From assembly GCA_020634875.1 (NCBI GenBank), contig JACKAX010000039.1, positions 1 through 27,475 on the forward strand: 27,475 nucleotides of DNA, given 5' to 3'. A program made the translations under genes and the position numbers. A model generated the notes under the pieces. It had not been told where the DNA came from. It made no database searches and saw only the letters and a program-made list of their open reading frames with translations. This document shows, piece after piece, positions 1-9,590 of this stretch (position 1 is the first letter of the stretch; each line of letters starts with the position of its first letter). The stretch comes from Anaerolineales bacterium (lineage in GTDB: Bacteria; Chloroflexota; Anaerolineae; Anaerolineales; JABWBV01).

Positions 1-2
1 GC

Positions 3-1154
3 ACGAATTGTTCCGATGATTTGTTGTGGCTGCCGTTTATCCTCGACTCCTATCTCAAAGAAACCGATGATTTCAGCATTCTTGATGAAACTGCACCGTA
101 TTTGAACGGGCCAGAAGAATCTTTGTACGAGCATTGCAAGCGGGCGATTGAACGGTCGTTTTCCCGCTTTTCGCCGCGCGGCGTGCCGTTGATGGGGGAT
201 CACGATTGGAATGACGGGTTGAGCGCGGTCGGCACGCTGTTGAAAGGCGAGAGTTTTTGGGTCGCAGAATTTCTGTACATGATCCTCGGCAACTTCGCCC
301 CTATCGCCCACCAACGCGAAGATGTGGCCTTTGCCGAGAAGTGCGAAGTCGTCCGCGAAAGTTTGAAAGACGCGCTGAACAAACACGGGTGGGATGGTGA
401 GTGGTATTTGCAAGCCACGACTGACGATGGGCTGTTATTGGGATCGAAGGATAACGAAGAAGGCAAAATCTTTTTGATGCCGAACAACTGGGCGGTGATC
501 AGCGGTGCGGCGGACGATGACCGGGCACAAACTGCGATGAACGCGGTCACGCAATATTTATTGAAGGATTACGGAACGTTGTTGAATTACCCCGCTTTCA
601 CCAAACCTCGCCCAGATGTCGGTTATGTGACCCGGTACGCGCCGGGTTTGCGCGAAAATGGTGGGGTGTACACGCACGCGGCGACATGGTCGGTGTGGGC
701 GTACACCCTGGTCGGGCAACCGGAAAACGCTTACGAGGCCTACCGTCGGATTTGTCCCCCGAACCGGAGTACAGACATTGACGCGTACAAAGCCGAACCC
801 TACGTCACCCCCGGCAACGTGGACGGCCCGCTTTCGGAATATTTCGGGCGCGGCGGCTGGACGTGGTACACCGGATCGTCGCAATGGCTGCATCGCATGG
901 CGACGCATTGGATTTTAGGGATTCGTCCGCAGGCAGATGGCCTGTTGGTGGATCCGTCAATTCCAGCAGCTTGGTCAGGTTATCGTGTCACGCGCAATTT
1001 CCGTAATGCAAAATATGAAATTGAAGTTCAAAACCCCGCGCACGTGAACAAAGGCGTCAAGGCTTTGACCGTGGACGGGAAACCGCTTGAGGGCAACCTC
1101 ATCCCCGTTTTTCAAGACGGGCAAACCCATCTTGTCCAGGTTTTAATGGGATAA
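3..1154 (+). CDS. GH94 glycoside phosphorylase, C-terminal part (5' end outside window)
   Basis: This is the last 383 codons of a gene that begins upstream of the window. The reading frame is open from base 3 and starts with [11 protein letters not shown], which matches the SDDxLWLP block of GH94 phosphorylases. The loop GDHDWNDG (Asp of DWNDG at 204-206) carries the general-acid aspartate in this family. [11 protein letters not shown] and the later [10 protein letters not shown] match the substrate- and phosphate-binding blocks, and the C-terminal jelly-roll-like segment is complete. GH94 enzymes cleave beta-glucosidic bonds with phosphate and release glucose 1-phosphate. Members include cellobiose, laminaribiose, chitobiose and 1,2-beta-oligoglucan phosphorylases. 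The last is favoured here because two GH144-type enzymes and a GH35 lie downstream, but the visible part does not settle linkage. The family is clear and the substrate is inferred. Confidence 0.9.
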   Translation, partial: TNCSDDLLWLPFILDSYLKETDDFSILDETAPYLNGPEESLYEHCKRAIERSFSRFSPRGVPLMGDHDWNDGLSAVGTLLKGESFWVAEFLYMILGNFAPIAHQREDVAFAEKCEVVRESLKDALNKHGWDGEWYLQATTDDGLLLGSKDNEEGKIFLMPNNWAVISGAADDDRAQTAMNAVTQYLLKDYGTLLNYPAFTKPRPDVGYVTRYAPGLRENGGVYTHAATWSVWAYTLVGQPENAYEAYRRICPPNRSTDIDAYKAEPYVTPGNVDGPLSEYFGRGGWTWYTGSSQWLHRMATHWILGIRPQADGLLVDPSIPAAWSGYRVTRNFRNAKYEIEVQNPAHVNKGVKALTVDGKPLEGNLIPVFQDGQTHLVQVLMG

Positions 1155-1234
1155 AAGGAGGCACCTATCGAAATAGCCTGAACCCCACCCCTGTTTTTCA
1201 CATCCCTTCAACAATTTTTTACCAGGAGATAAAA

Positions 1235-2728
1235 ATGAAAACCTCTATGAAACTGATCACCATGTTGATCATGGCAATGTTTGTTTTTGGCCTTGTTGGA
1301 TGCCAACCCGCTGCCACGCCCACTGCGGCTCCGACCGAAGCAATGGCTGAGCCAACTGAAGTTATGGAAGAACCCACCGAAGCCATGGCCGAACCGACTG
1401 AGGCGATGGCTGAACCCACCGCTGAACCCGTAGAACCGACCGCCGAACCCACCGAAGAACCGGCGATGGAACCTGTCACCCTTCGCTATGCTAACTGGAA
1501 CGTTGGCACAGAAGAAGAAAACAACCTGCAACGGCAACTGGTTCAGGCATATATTGATATGCACCCGAACGTCACCGTGGAATTTGTAGATATGTCCGCC
1601 GAAGGCGGTTGGGATGCCGTCCTCACCTCCTACGCTGCGAAAGGCGAACTGCCTGATGTCTTCATGGCGAACAATGTGCCCCTCTACGTTCAGAATGGCT
1701 GGTTAGCTGATCTGTCCGATCTGGTCAAAGAGGATGCCGACTGGGCGAACGTTCCCCAGGTTTTGAAAGATGCCTTCACCTATAATGGTCAGGTCATGGG
1801 CCTACCCGCCGCGCAGTTTATTATGGGCTACTTTGTCAACAAAGACATCTATGAAGCCGCGAACCTCGATGCGCCCGAATACGGCACCTCCGTGGAAGAT
1901 TTCTTCGCTGCCGCCACCTCCTTGAACAACGTTTCTCAAGGTGTGTTAGGGCTGGATGAAATGGAATTCATCATGGGCTGGTACGCCAGCACCCAGGACA
2001 GCAACCTGAAATGGTTCAGCTTTGATGGCACGCACATGAACTACAACTCCGCCGCCTTCAAAGCCGCCGTTGCCCAGGCCGGGGAAATGAAACCCTACAC
2101 CTGGCAAGGTCTCACCGACGAACAAAAAGCGAACTTCAAATCCACCGGCCCATGGGAACTGTTCTTGAACCAGGAAGTTGGCGTTCGTTGGGACGGTGGC
2201 TGGAGCATTCCCGGCTACGTCTCTGGCGCGAGTTTTGATTGGGACTTCGTTGGCGTTCCTGGTGGCAATCAGGCTTTGGTTGCGGACGTGATCGTGGTCT
2301 CCAAGACCGCCGCGAACGTGGAAGAAGCCTACAACTTTGCCAAATGGATGACCTTCTCCACCGAAGCCTATGCGAAAGAAGTTGAATTAGCCGCCACCCT
2401 CGGCACTGCGCCCAAAATGCCAGTTTCTGTGGATGCCGCGTCCCTCGAACTGTACAAAACCGTCGTGGACAAACCTGGCATCAACGCCGCCCTGGAAAAC
2501 CTGAACAGCAGCTTGATCGAATCCCTGGCGAAAATCGTCCCCGGCTACATCAACGCTCGTTGGGAAGGCAAACCCGGCATTGACATTGGCGAAGACAAAG
2601 ATGTCAACATGTGGTTCATGTTCAACTTTGCGAATGATGGCCGTTTCAAATACGAGGACTATTCCGCCCAATTGGAAGAGTTCGCGAACAAAATTCTGGA
2701 TGAAGCTGCCGCGGCACTGAATCCGTAA
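1235..2728 (+). CDS. Sugar ABC transporter substrate-binding lipoprotein (family 1)
   Basis: This is a 497-residue lipoprotein that should bind an oligosaccharide outside the membrane and deliver it to a permease pair. The start is fixed by AGGAG at 1224-1228, six bases before the ATG. The signal peptide (residues 1-22) ends in the lipobox LVGC, with Cys23 as the lipidated residue. A low-complexity Pro/Thr/Glu/Met linker fills residues 24-80, followed by an SBP_bac_1-type domain from about residue 81. Typical features include an early ENNLQRQ helix, GELPDVF and [10 protein letters not shown]. It lies 80 bp after the GH94 gene and just before a strong stem-loop, so it may be expressed more highly than the genes that follow. 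Which of the two downstream permease pairs it serves cannot be told from the sequence. Confidence 0.9.
   Translation: MKTSMKLITMLIMAMFVFGLVGCQPAATPTAAPTEAMAEPTEVMEEPTEAMAEPTEAMAEPTAEPVEPTAEPTEEPAMEPVTLRYANWNVGTEEENNLQRQLVQAYIDMHPNVTVEFVDMSAEGGWDAVLTSYAAKGELPDVFMANNVPLYVQNGWLADLSDLVKEDADWANVPQVLKDAFTYNGQVMGLPAAQFIMGYFVNKDIYEAANLDAPEYGTSVEDFFAAATSLNNVSQGVLGLDEMEFIMGWYASTQDSNLKWFSFDGTHMNYNSAAFKAAVAQAGEMKPYTWQGLTDEQKANFKSTGPWELFLNQEVGVRWDGGWSIPGYVSGASFDWDFVGVPGGNQALVADVIVVSKTAANVEEAYNFAKWMTFSTEAYAKEVELAATLGTAPKMPVSVDAASLELYKTVVDKPGINAALENLNSSLIESLAKIVPGYINARWEGKPGIDIGEDKDVNMWFMFNFANDGRFKYEDYSAQLEEFANKILDEAAAALNP
1331..1414 (+). repeat. Imperfect 21-bp tandem repeats coding PTEAMAE heptads
   Basis: Four consecutive seven-residue units ([28 protein letters not shown]; residues 33-60) are followed by degenerate [13 protein letters not shown] units up to residue 80. 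They form the flexible, acidic tether between the lipid anchor and the binding domain. Repeats like this change length by slippage, so tether length may vary between strains. Confidence 0.75.
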
Positions 2729-2737
2729 TTTAGTAAC

Positions 2738-2773
2738 AAAACAGGGCGTTGTGGGTTCACAACGCCCTGTTTT
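2738..2773 (+). terminator. Intra-operon stem-loop terminator/attenuator after the binding-protein gene
   Basis: A perfect inverted repeat has 16-bp arms (AAAACAGGGCGTTGTG and its complement) around a GGTT loop, and the 3' arm ends in a short T run. It begins 9 bp after the stop of the sugar-binding protein and ends 14 bp before the preferred GTG start of the next gene. Because that gene and those after it have the same orientation and function, this is better read as a partial terminator or mRNA-stabilising hairpin than as the end of the operon. Confidence 0.8.
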
Positions 2774-2787
2774 CTTCCGGTGAGAAC

Positions 2788-5679
2788 GTGAAGTTGAGCA
2801 AATTTTTCAAGCTGACTGGCATCATCCTGCTCTTGATGATCGGGATGCCCGCTTCGGCACGGGCAACGGGAAACGGTGCGGGGGCCGGAACTGTTCCGTC
2901 TCGCGTGACCGCGCAGGGCGCGGCGAACCCGATCACGATTGAAGTTTCCGCCGCTTCGTTTGGGGTGCCCCTCGCGGACACCGATATCGCCCGGATGTAT
3001 GCGAAACCGAGCGTTTTTCTCCAGCAGAATGATCAGGTTCAATTTTCCGCAACCGTCGAAACTGAGGGGCTATACACCCTTTGGTTTGACATGGCCGCGC
3101 CCGAGGCCTTTATCAACGCCCCCGAAGGGCAACTGCTCATTGACGGGGTACTGCCCTCCGACGATACCGCGCGGATCGTGTTCCCTATCTTTTATCAAAA
3201 CACCACCGACGAATTCCCGCTCGACCGCTATGGCAATCAAGCCCTGATCCGGCAGGAGCGGCTTGTGCGGTGGTCGAAAATCCCCATGCGGGATGCAAAT
3301 TTCAGCCAGATGTATCCCTTGCAATTTCATTTGGCACAAGGAACGCACACATTCTCCTTTTCGCTGACCAAAGAAACGATGCTGTTAGGGAGCGTGTACC
3401 TGGAAACTTTCGTTCCCTATCCCGATTACGAACAATATCTCAAAGATAACCCTGCGCCGGATTCTTCCGGGGTGATGATTGCATTAGAGGCCGAACGCCC
3501 TTCCTATAAAAACAATACTTCGATTCGCCCTGCAAACAATCGCAGTTTGAGCGTGACACCGTACGATACTTACCAGCTTTTGTTGAATACATTGGGCGGG
3601 GAAAGTTGGAAACAAAGCGGCAGTACCGTGTATTACGAATTTGATGTCCCCGCGGATGGGATGTACTTTATTTCCCTCCGCACCTTGCAAAACACAAAAA
3701 ACAACTTCACCGTTTTCCGGCGCATAACGCTGAACGACCAGGTATTGTTCGACCAGCTTAACGCGGTAGCCTTCAACTACACCTCGCAGTGGACCGACAT
3801 CTCGCTGGGCGAGGCAACGCCTTATAAGGTTTTCCTGCACAAAGGCCAAAACCTCTTGGGGATCGAGGCCACCAACGCACCGTACTACTCCGCCATCGAG
3901 AAAATTCAAAAGGTGCTGATTGACATCAACACCCTCTCTCTCAAAATCAAAAAACTGACCGGAAACCAGGTTGATCCATTCAAAGAATGGGTAATCTCAG
4001 ATTACATTCCCGATTTGGAGACCCAACTGCTCGCCATCGCAGATGACTTGCAAACAGATTTGGATGTCCTCAATGCGATCAATCCCGGAGGCGGGTCGCA
4101 GGAAATTTTGACCTATCAAATGGCGATAGACAACATCCGGTTTTTGGCGGAGGAACCTGACAAGATCCCGACGCGGATGAACCGTTTCTCGGATGGATCG
4201 GGGTCTGCGTCCCAATTGTTGGGGACGGTGCTCCCGTTATTGCAAAATCAACCGCTCGCGATTGACAAAATTTTTATTTATTCGCCCGATGTGGCGCTAC
4301 CAGAAATTAAGGTTTCATTTTTCACTTCGCTGACAGAGGGGCTTAAGCGGTTTTTCCATTCGTTTCGGCCTGATCCGTACCAGACGATTGGCGCAGAAGC
4401 GGATGAAATTGAAGTATGGGTGAACCGTCCCCGGCAATACGTGGACTTACTGCAATTGATGGCGGATCAATCCTTCACCCCGGAAACCGGGATCAACGTC
4501 AAATTTTCGATCATGCCGGACGAGTCCAAACTGGTGTTAGCTAACGCGGCAGGCATTCAGCCCGATGTCGCGTTGGGCGTCAGCACCGACAAACCTTATG
4601 AGTTAGCGGTTCGCAACGCGCTGAAAGATTTGCGCTCCTTTGACGATTTTGATGCGTTTATTCGCGTCTATACCCCCGGTTCACTGCTTAGTTATGTTAT
4701 CAATGATTCGGTTTATGCGATTCCTGAGACACAAGATTTTTGGGTGACGTTTTATCGCAAAGATATTATGGAAGCGTTGGGGATTCCGATCCCGCATACG
4801 TGGGATGAGGTGATCGAGATTTTGCCGGAACTGCAACGATATGGGATGAATTTCAACACCCCTTTGTCGAGCGGAAGTGGGTTCAAAAACTATTTATTCA
4901 CCGCCCCTTACATGTTTAACCATGGGGCACAGTTGTACAGCGCGGATGGGTTTGCGACAGGTTTAGAAAGTGAAGAAGCCATTGCGGGGATGACCTTCAT
5001 GGCGGAGAGTTTCACGATTTATGGAATGCCCCTCACAACCTCTAGTTTTTACGACAGTTTCCGGTATGGCAGTCTGCCCATTGGCGTGTCGAATTTTACG
5101 GATTACCTCAAGCTGATCACCGCCGCGCCCGAACTTAACGGCTTGTGGAGCATTGACCTGTACCCGGCCACCGTGCTGGAGGACGGGCGACAACTCCGCT
5201 ACGCGACCGGGTCGGCACAGTCTTGCCTCATGTTCGCAAACACCGACAAGCCCGACGAATCCTGGCGGTTTATGAAATGGTGGATGTCCACCGAAACACA
5301 GATAGATTTTCAGGAACAACTCATTCTCAATTATGGGCTGGAATATTTATGGAATTCGGCCAATCTGGAGGCTTTTGCCTTATCGCCCATGCCCCAAGAA
5401 CACAAAGACGTGGTTCTCGCACAGTGGGAATGGTTGCAAGAGCCAATCAAACTCCCCGGCAGTTATATGCAGGAGCGGGAACTCAGCAATGCCTGGAACC
5501 GGATCGTGTTCGACGGGGTGAACCCCCGAGTGGCGATTGACGACTCGATCATCCTCATCAACCGGGAAATCACGCGAAAAATGGAGGAGTTTGGGTACTT
5601 GCAAAACGGCGTCAAAGTCAAAGCGTTCACGATTCCCACGATTGATACGGTAAAACAGTGGATGGAGGAAGGGCAATGA
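2788..5679 (+). CDS. Giant extracellular binding protein: two beta-sandwich modules fused to a family 1 solute-binding domain
   Basis: I place the start at GTG 2788, giving 963 residues with a signal peptide of basic KLSKFFK, a hydrophobic core and an ASARA end. An in-frame TTG at 2749 lies inside the upstream hairpin and would put a hydrophilic stretch before the signal. Residues about 45-220 look like a beta-sandwich. Residues about 228-390 form a second, CBM6/35-like module (EAERPSY start; [18 protein letters not shown]). A helical stalk reaches about residue 530. From there to the C-terminus it resembles an SBP_bac_1 domain, with [20 protein letters not shown] and [13 protein letters not shown] as typical patches. 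No lipobox cysteine is seen. At about twice the usual length for a binding protein, it may hold a polymeric or cell-wall-associated glycan and feed the permeases encoded next. Confidence 0.85.
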   Translation: MKLSKFFKLTGIILLLMIGMPASARATGNGAGAGTVPSRVTAQGAANPITIEVSAASFGVPLADTDIARMYAKPSVFLQQNDQVQFSATVETEGLYTLWFDMAAPEAFINAPEGQLLIDGVLPSDDTARIVFPIFYQNTTDEFPLDRYGNQALIRQERLVRWSKIPMRDANFSQMYPLQFHLAQGTHTFSFSLTKETMLLGSVYLETFVPYPDYEQYLKDNPAPDSSGVMIALEAERPSYKNNTSIRPANNRSLSVTPYDTYQLLLNTLGGESWKQSGSTVYYEFDVPADGMYFISLRTLQNTKNNFTVFRRITLNDQVLFDQLNAVAFNYTSQWTDISLGEATPYKVFLHKGQNLLGIEATNAPYYSAIEKIQKVLIDINTLSLKIKKLTGNQVDPFKEWVISDYIPDLETQLLAIADDLQTDLDVLNAINPGGGSQEILTYQMAIDNIRFLAEEPDKIPTRMNRFSDGSGSASQLLGTVLPLLQNQPLAIDKIFIYSPDVALPEIKVSFFTSLTEGLKRFFHSFRPDPYQTIGAEADEIEVWVNRPRQYVDLLQLMADQSFTPETGINVKFSIMPDESKLVLANAAGIQPDVALGVSTDKPYELAVRNALKDLRSFDDFDAFIRVYTPGSLLSYVINDSVYAIPETQDFWVTFYRKDIMEALGIPIPHTWDEVIEILPELQRYGMNFNTPLSSGSGFKNYLFTAPYMFNHGAQLYSADGFATGLESEEAIAGMTFMAESFTIYGMPLTTSSFYDSFRYGSLPIGVSNFTDYLKLITAAPELNGLWSIDLYPATVLEDGRQLRYATGSAQSCLMFANTDKPDESWRFMKWWMSTETQIDFQEQLILNYGLEYLWNSANLEAFALSPMPQEHKDVVLAQWEWLQEPIKLPGSYMQERELSNAWNRIVFDGVNPRVAIDDSIILINREITRKMEEFGYLQNGVKVKAFTIPTIDTVKQWMEEGQ

Positions 5680-6662
5680 GTGCGGAAAACGTCACCCGTC
5701 AAAGCGGGCTGAATCCCACCGGCGCGCGTGTGGGCAACGACACCCAGCGCAACCCATTCCATTTCAAGATCAAAAAATGGGCCGAAAAGGAAGGGAGCGC
5801 GTATGGCTTTTTGAGTGTGTACGCGTTGATGTTCATCATTTTTATCGTCGTGCCGGTTTTGGTGGCGATCTATTTGTCGTTCACCTTTTTTGACACCATC
5901 CAGCCCCCACACTTCATCGCCCTCAAAAATTACATCGTCCTCCTCACGCAGGATGACATTTTCATGCGGTATGTCCTGCCCAACACGATCCAGTTTGCCG
6001 TGATCGTGGGACCGGGCGGCTACGTGCTTTCGTTTATGCTGGCGTGGATGTTGGCGCAAATTCCCAAAGGCCCGCGCACCGTGCTCGCCCTGATCCTGTA
6101 CTCGCCCTCGATGACCACGGGCGTCGCGATGGCGGTCGTGTGGAAAACGCTTTTCAGCGGTGATCAAAACGGGTACTTGAACAGCTTTTTACTCGGTCTG
6201 CGCGTGATTCAGGAACCCGTCCAATGGCTCCAGTCCCCGCAATATTTGATGACGATCATGATCATCGTGACGTTGTGGGGCAGTATGGGGGTTGGGTTTT
6301 TGGCGATGCTTGCCGGAATTTTGGAAATCAACCCCGAACTGTACGAGGCTGGGAGTCTGGACGGGATCAGCAATCGCTTCCAGGAAATCATCCACATCAC
6401 GATCCCCTCGATGAAACCGCAGATGTTGTTCGGGGCGGTGATGGCGATTGTGTCCACGTTTCAAGCGGGGGCGATTGGCGTTACGCTTTCGGGGGCGAAC
6501 CCCACGCCGCAATACGCGGGGCAGTTGATCGTCAATCACATCGAGGATTATGGCTTTTTACGATACGAAATGGGCTATGCCGCGGCAGTTTCGGTGGCCC
6601 TGTTGTTGATGGTACTGTTTTTCTCCCGGGTCGCCAACCGGTTGTTTGCGAGTGATGATTGA
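5676..6662 (+). CDS. Sugar ABC transporter permease, MalF-like (pair 1)
   Basis: This is a 328-residue inner-membrane subunit of a carbohydrate importer. The start ATG at 5676 overlaps the previous stop as ATGA and has GGAGG at 5664-5668, so translation is probably coupled. After a hydrophilic N-terminus there is a first membrane helix around [20 protein letters not shown], then five more helices of the BPD_transp_1 fold. The EAA loop that contacts the ATPase reads [16 protein letters not shown] followed by IPSMKP. It pairs with the MalG-like gene directly downstream. An in-frame GTG at 5658 is a worse start because the ribosome site lies inside it. Substrate cannot be read from the permease itself. 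Confidence 0.9.
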   Translation: MSAENVTRQSGLNPTGARVGNDTQRNPFHFKIKKWAEKEGSAYGFLSVYALMFIIFIVVPVLVAIYLSFTFFDTIQPPHFIALKNYIVLLTQDDIFMRYVLPNTIQFAVIVGPGGYVLSFMLAWMLAQIPKGPRTVLALILYSPSMTTGVAMAVVWKTLFSGDQNGYLNSFLLGLRVIQEPVQWLQSPQYLMTIMIIVTLWGSMGVGFLAMLAGILEINPELYEAGSLDGISNRFQEIIHITIPSMKPQMLFGAVMAIVSTFQAGAIGVTLSGANPTPQYAGQLIVNHIEDYGFLRYEMGYAAAVSVALLLMVLFFSRVANRLFASDD

Positions 6663-6663
6663 A

Positions 6664-7578
6664 ATGAAAACACTTGGCGCAAAACTCAAAAGCCGATATT
6701 CCGGCGTGCATAACAGCGGAATCAACCCCAAAGGATTCCACACCAGCCAGATCAAGTTTTACCTCATCTTGCTCCCGTTGGTCGTTTTCATGCTCCTGCC
6801 GATTGTGTTTATCTTCTCCCACGCGTTCAAACCCCCGGACGAACTGTTTGCCTACCCCCCGCGCTTCTTCGTCACCAACCCAACGTTCAAAAACTTCACC
6901 GACCTGTTCGCCAAACTTTCCACTTCGGGAGTGCCGGTCAGCCGATATTTGTTCAACAGCATTCTGATCACGCTCGTTACCATCGGTGCGTCGATCATCG
7001 TCTCGACGATGGCGGCGTATGCGCTCTCGAAAAAACGCTTCAAACTCAAACAAACGTTATTCGCCATCAACACCGTCGCGTTGATGTTCGTACCTATTGC
7101 CGTCACCATTCCGCGCTTTTTGATAATCGAAAAACTCAACCTGATGGACACCTTCCTCGTCCACATTTTGCCGGGGTTGGCGTTGCCCGTGGGGCTGTTC
7201 CTGCTCAAACAGTTTATTGACGGCATCCCCAACGAGGTGGTCGAGGCCGCGCAAATTGACGGGGCAACGGATGTCGGCATTTATTGGCACATTATTCTAC
7301 CTATGATCCGCCCTGCAATTGCCACCATTGCCATTTTGACCTTTCAGGCGACCTGGAATAACGCAGATATTTCCACCTTGTACATCAATACCGAAAGCCT
7401 GAAAACCTTCGCCTTTTATCTCACCACCCTTACGTCCACCACTGCCGGAGCGAACACCGTCGCCGGACAGGGCATCGCGGCCGCCGCCTCGCTGATCATG
7501 TTTCTCCCTAACCTGATTATTTTCATCATCCTACAAAGCCAGGTGATGAGCACCATGTCGCATTCGGGGTTGAAGTGA
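6664..7578 (+). CDS. Sugar ABC transporter permease, MalG-like (pair 1)
   Basis: This is the second membrane subunit of pair 1, about 304 residues from ATG 6664. An in-frame ATG at 6655, overlapping the previous stop, is also possible. The first helix is around [20 protein letters not shown], followed by a periplasmic stretch with [10 protein letters not shown] and then the transport domain. The EAA motif is [20 protein letters not shown], a near-consensus MalG form. It follows the MalF-like gene directly, and its TGA shares a base with the ATG of the next gene. No ATP-binding subunit is encoded nearby. Confidence 0.9.
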   Translation: MKTLGAKLKSRYSGVHNSGINPKGFHTSQIKFYLILLPLVVFMLLPIVFIFSHAFKPPDELFAYPPRFFVTNPTFKNFTDLFAKLSTSGVPVSRYLFNSILITLVTIGASIIVSTMAAYALSKKRFKLKQTLFAINTVALMFVPIAVTIPRFLIIEKLNLMDTFLVHILPGLALPVGLFLLKQFIDGIPNEVVEAAQIDGATDVGIYWHIILPMIRPAIATIAILTFQATWNNADISTLYINTESLKTFAFYLTTLTSTTAGANTVAGQGIAAAASLIMFLPNLIIFIILQSQVMSTMSHSGLK

Positions 7579-9590
7579 TGAAACGCCTCCTCCCAATGCT
7601 CCTCCTCGCCGCTTTCCTGGCCCTCTTCACCACCCAGGTTCGCGCCGATTCACCCTACACCACCTGGACTTCCGGCCCCGGGGGATACGCCACCATGACC
7701 CAAGATGCGTACTCCCCCATCGCCGAGATGGATTTGCCCGTCTCCGGGGCGGAAGATATGTTCGTCGCCGCAGATGGCACGATGTACATCGCGGATACGG
7801 GGAACGGACGGATTCTAAAACTGGAAGATTTTCAGGAGGTGGGTTCCTACGGGAAAGATGTTTTGCAAGGGCCGACCGGCGTGTATGTGGACGAGGATGG
7901 GGTCATGTACATCGCCGACGCCAAAAAAGACACCATCGTGATCCTCGACGCGGAAGGCAATCTGGTCAACGAATTCGGACGCCCGACCGAACCGCTTTTT
8001 GGCAAAAGTCGGGAATTCCTGCCTCGGAAAATCGCCGTGGATGCTCGCAAAAATTTGTACATCATCAGCGAAGGCTCAGTCAACGGCGTGGTGCAGATGA
8101 ACACAAGCGGCAATTTCATCGGATATTTTGGGGCAAACAGCGCACAAATGTCGCTCAAAATGATCTTGCAGCGGATGTTTTTGACCGAGGACCAACTGGC
8201 ACAATTCATCAAAAACGAAGCCGCATCCCCCTCCAACATCACTATTGACCAACAATCTATGGTCTACACGATCACCGCGGGGACTTCCTTCGAGAAAAGC
8301 ATCCGACGCTTTACGGTTTCGGGCAAAAACATCTTCCCAAATGCCCCGTGGGGATCGAGTTCGTTCCGGGATTTGGTCGTCAGTGATGAGGATGGCTTGT
8401 TGCTCACCGTGGATGGAGAGGGCGTCATCTTTGAATACAATCTGGATGGCACCGTGCTGTTTGCCTTCGGTGCAACGGACACAGGCGATCAACGGCTGGG
8501 AACGCTCATCAATCCCACCGCGATTGAACGTTACCATGATCAGGTTTACGTGCTGGATAAAGAAAAAAATGCGGTCGTGGTGTACCAGACCACTGCCTTT
8601 GCCAACCTTGTCCACAAAGGCATCAGCCTGTATACCGATGGCTTTTACGAAGAAGCCAAGCCCTACTTCGAGCAAGTGCTGAACTACAACGGCTCTTTCA
8701 TCATGGCCTATCAGGCCATTGCAGATGCCTATTTCAAAGAGCGCGACTACCCCAACGCCCTCACCTCCTACCGCTACGCCGAAGATCGCGACGGTTATTC
8801 AGAAGCCTTTTGGGAGATGCGGAACTTTATTCTCCAACAGTATTTGACCCAGGCCATTTTGTGGTTCCTGGGGCTGGCAATCGTACAAAGTGGCGTCAAA
8901 CGGTTTGACAAGCGGTATGGATGGTTCAACCCAATTCGCAAATGGTTCAAAGACCTCCAAAAAATCAAGCTCATTGATGACTTTGTTTTCATGTTCCGGT
9001 TCATCAAATATCCGGCGGACAGTTTTTATTACATCAAAAAAGACTTGCGCGGCAGCATGACCTTCGCCATCCTCATTTATGTGTGGGTGATCCTGGCGCG
9101 GGTAGTGGCTTTGTATGTGACGGGTTTTCCGTTCAACCCGTACAGTTCCCTTTCGTTCATCCCCGTCGAGCGTGAGATTGTCAATGCTCTCCTCATCATC
9201 GGCCTGTGGAACGGGGCGAATTATCTGGTTTCCACCATCTCCGATGGCGAAGGACGGGTGCGGGATGTCATCATGGGCAGTGCGTACAGTCTGTTCCCCT
9301 ACGCCCTCTTTGCCCTGCCCATTGCGCTGGTCTCCAACGTACTGACCCTCAACGAAGTCTTCATTTATTCATTCTCGATGAACCTTATGTGGGCCTGGAC
9401 GGGGATGATGCTCTTTATAATGGTTAAGGAAGTTCACAACTATTCCTTTTCCGAAACCGTGCGAAACGTTCTTACCACGCTGTTTACCATCGCCCTCTTT
9501 GCCCTCACCGGATACATTCTCTACGTCTTGTTCAACCAGTTGTTCGACTTTGTCTCCGCCATTCTCCAGGAGTTGAGATTACGTGGCTAA
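7578..9590 (+). CDS. Secreted NHL-repeat/TPR protein with C-terminal Yip1-like membrane domain
   Basis: This 670-residue protein starts at ATG 7578, one base inside the preceding stop codon (TGATG). It has a signal peptide ([17 protein letters not shown]) ending near VRA. Residues about 45-330 contain NHL beta-propeller repeats ([28 protein letters not shown], then LYIISEG). Residues about 338-412 resemble two TPR units ([28 protein letters not shown]). Residues about 415-670 are largely membrane-embedded and resemble Yip1-family proteins. The propeller and TPR should be outside the cell, anchored by the membrane part. Its place between transporter genes suggests an accessory part of the uptake machine, perhaps a docking platform for glycan or the giant binding protein. 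That role is inference; no enzyme motif is evident. Confidence 0.78.
   Translation: MKRLLPMLLLAAFLALFTTQVRADSPYTTWTSGPGGYATMTQDAYSPIAEMDLPVSGAEDMFVAADGTMYIADTGNGRILKLEDFQEVGSYGKDVLQGPTGVYVDEDGVMYIADAKKDTIVILDAEGNLVNEFGRPTEPLFGKSREFLPRKIAVDARKNLYIISEGSVNGVVQMNTSGNFIGYFGANSAQMSLKMILQRMFLTEDQLAQFIKNEAASPSNITIDQQSMVYTITAGTSFEKSIRRFTVSGKNIFPNAPWGSSSFRDLVVSDEDGLLLTVDGEGVIFEYNLDGTVLFAFGATDTGDQRLGTLINPTAIERYHDQVYVLDKEKNAVVVYQTTAFANLVHKGISLYTDGFYEEAKPYFEQVLNYNGSFIMAYQAIADAYFKERDYPNALTSYRYAEDRDGYSEAFWEMRNFILQQYLTQAILWFLGLAIVQSGVKRFDKRYGWFNPIRKWFKDLQKIKLIDDFVFMFRFIKYPADSFYYIKKDLRGSMTFAILIYVWVILARVVALYVTGFPFNPYSSLSFIPVEREIVNALLIIGLWNGANYLVSTISDGEGRVRDVIMGSAYSLFPYALFALPIALVSNVLTLNEVFIYSFSMNLMWAWTGMMLFIMVKEVHNYSFSETVRNVLTTLFTIALFALTGYILYVLFNQLFDFVSAILQELRLRG

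Noticed and set aside
1153..1161. Strong Shine-Dalgarno-like AAGGAGG right after the GH94 stop
   Set aside because: No start codon follows at a usable distance, and the next gene has its own ribosome site 60 bp further on.
1331..1474. Tandem repeats considered as a CRISPR-like or regulatory array
   Set aside because: The units are 21 bp without spacers and keep the reading frame of a Pro/Thr/Glu linker.
2749..2787. Upstream TTG start for the giant binding protein
   Set aside because: It lies inside the perfect hairpin, has no ribosome site, and would place 13 polar residues before a normal signal peptide.
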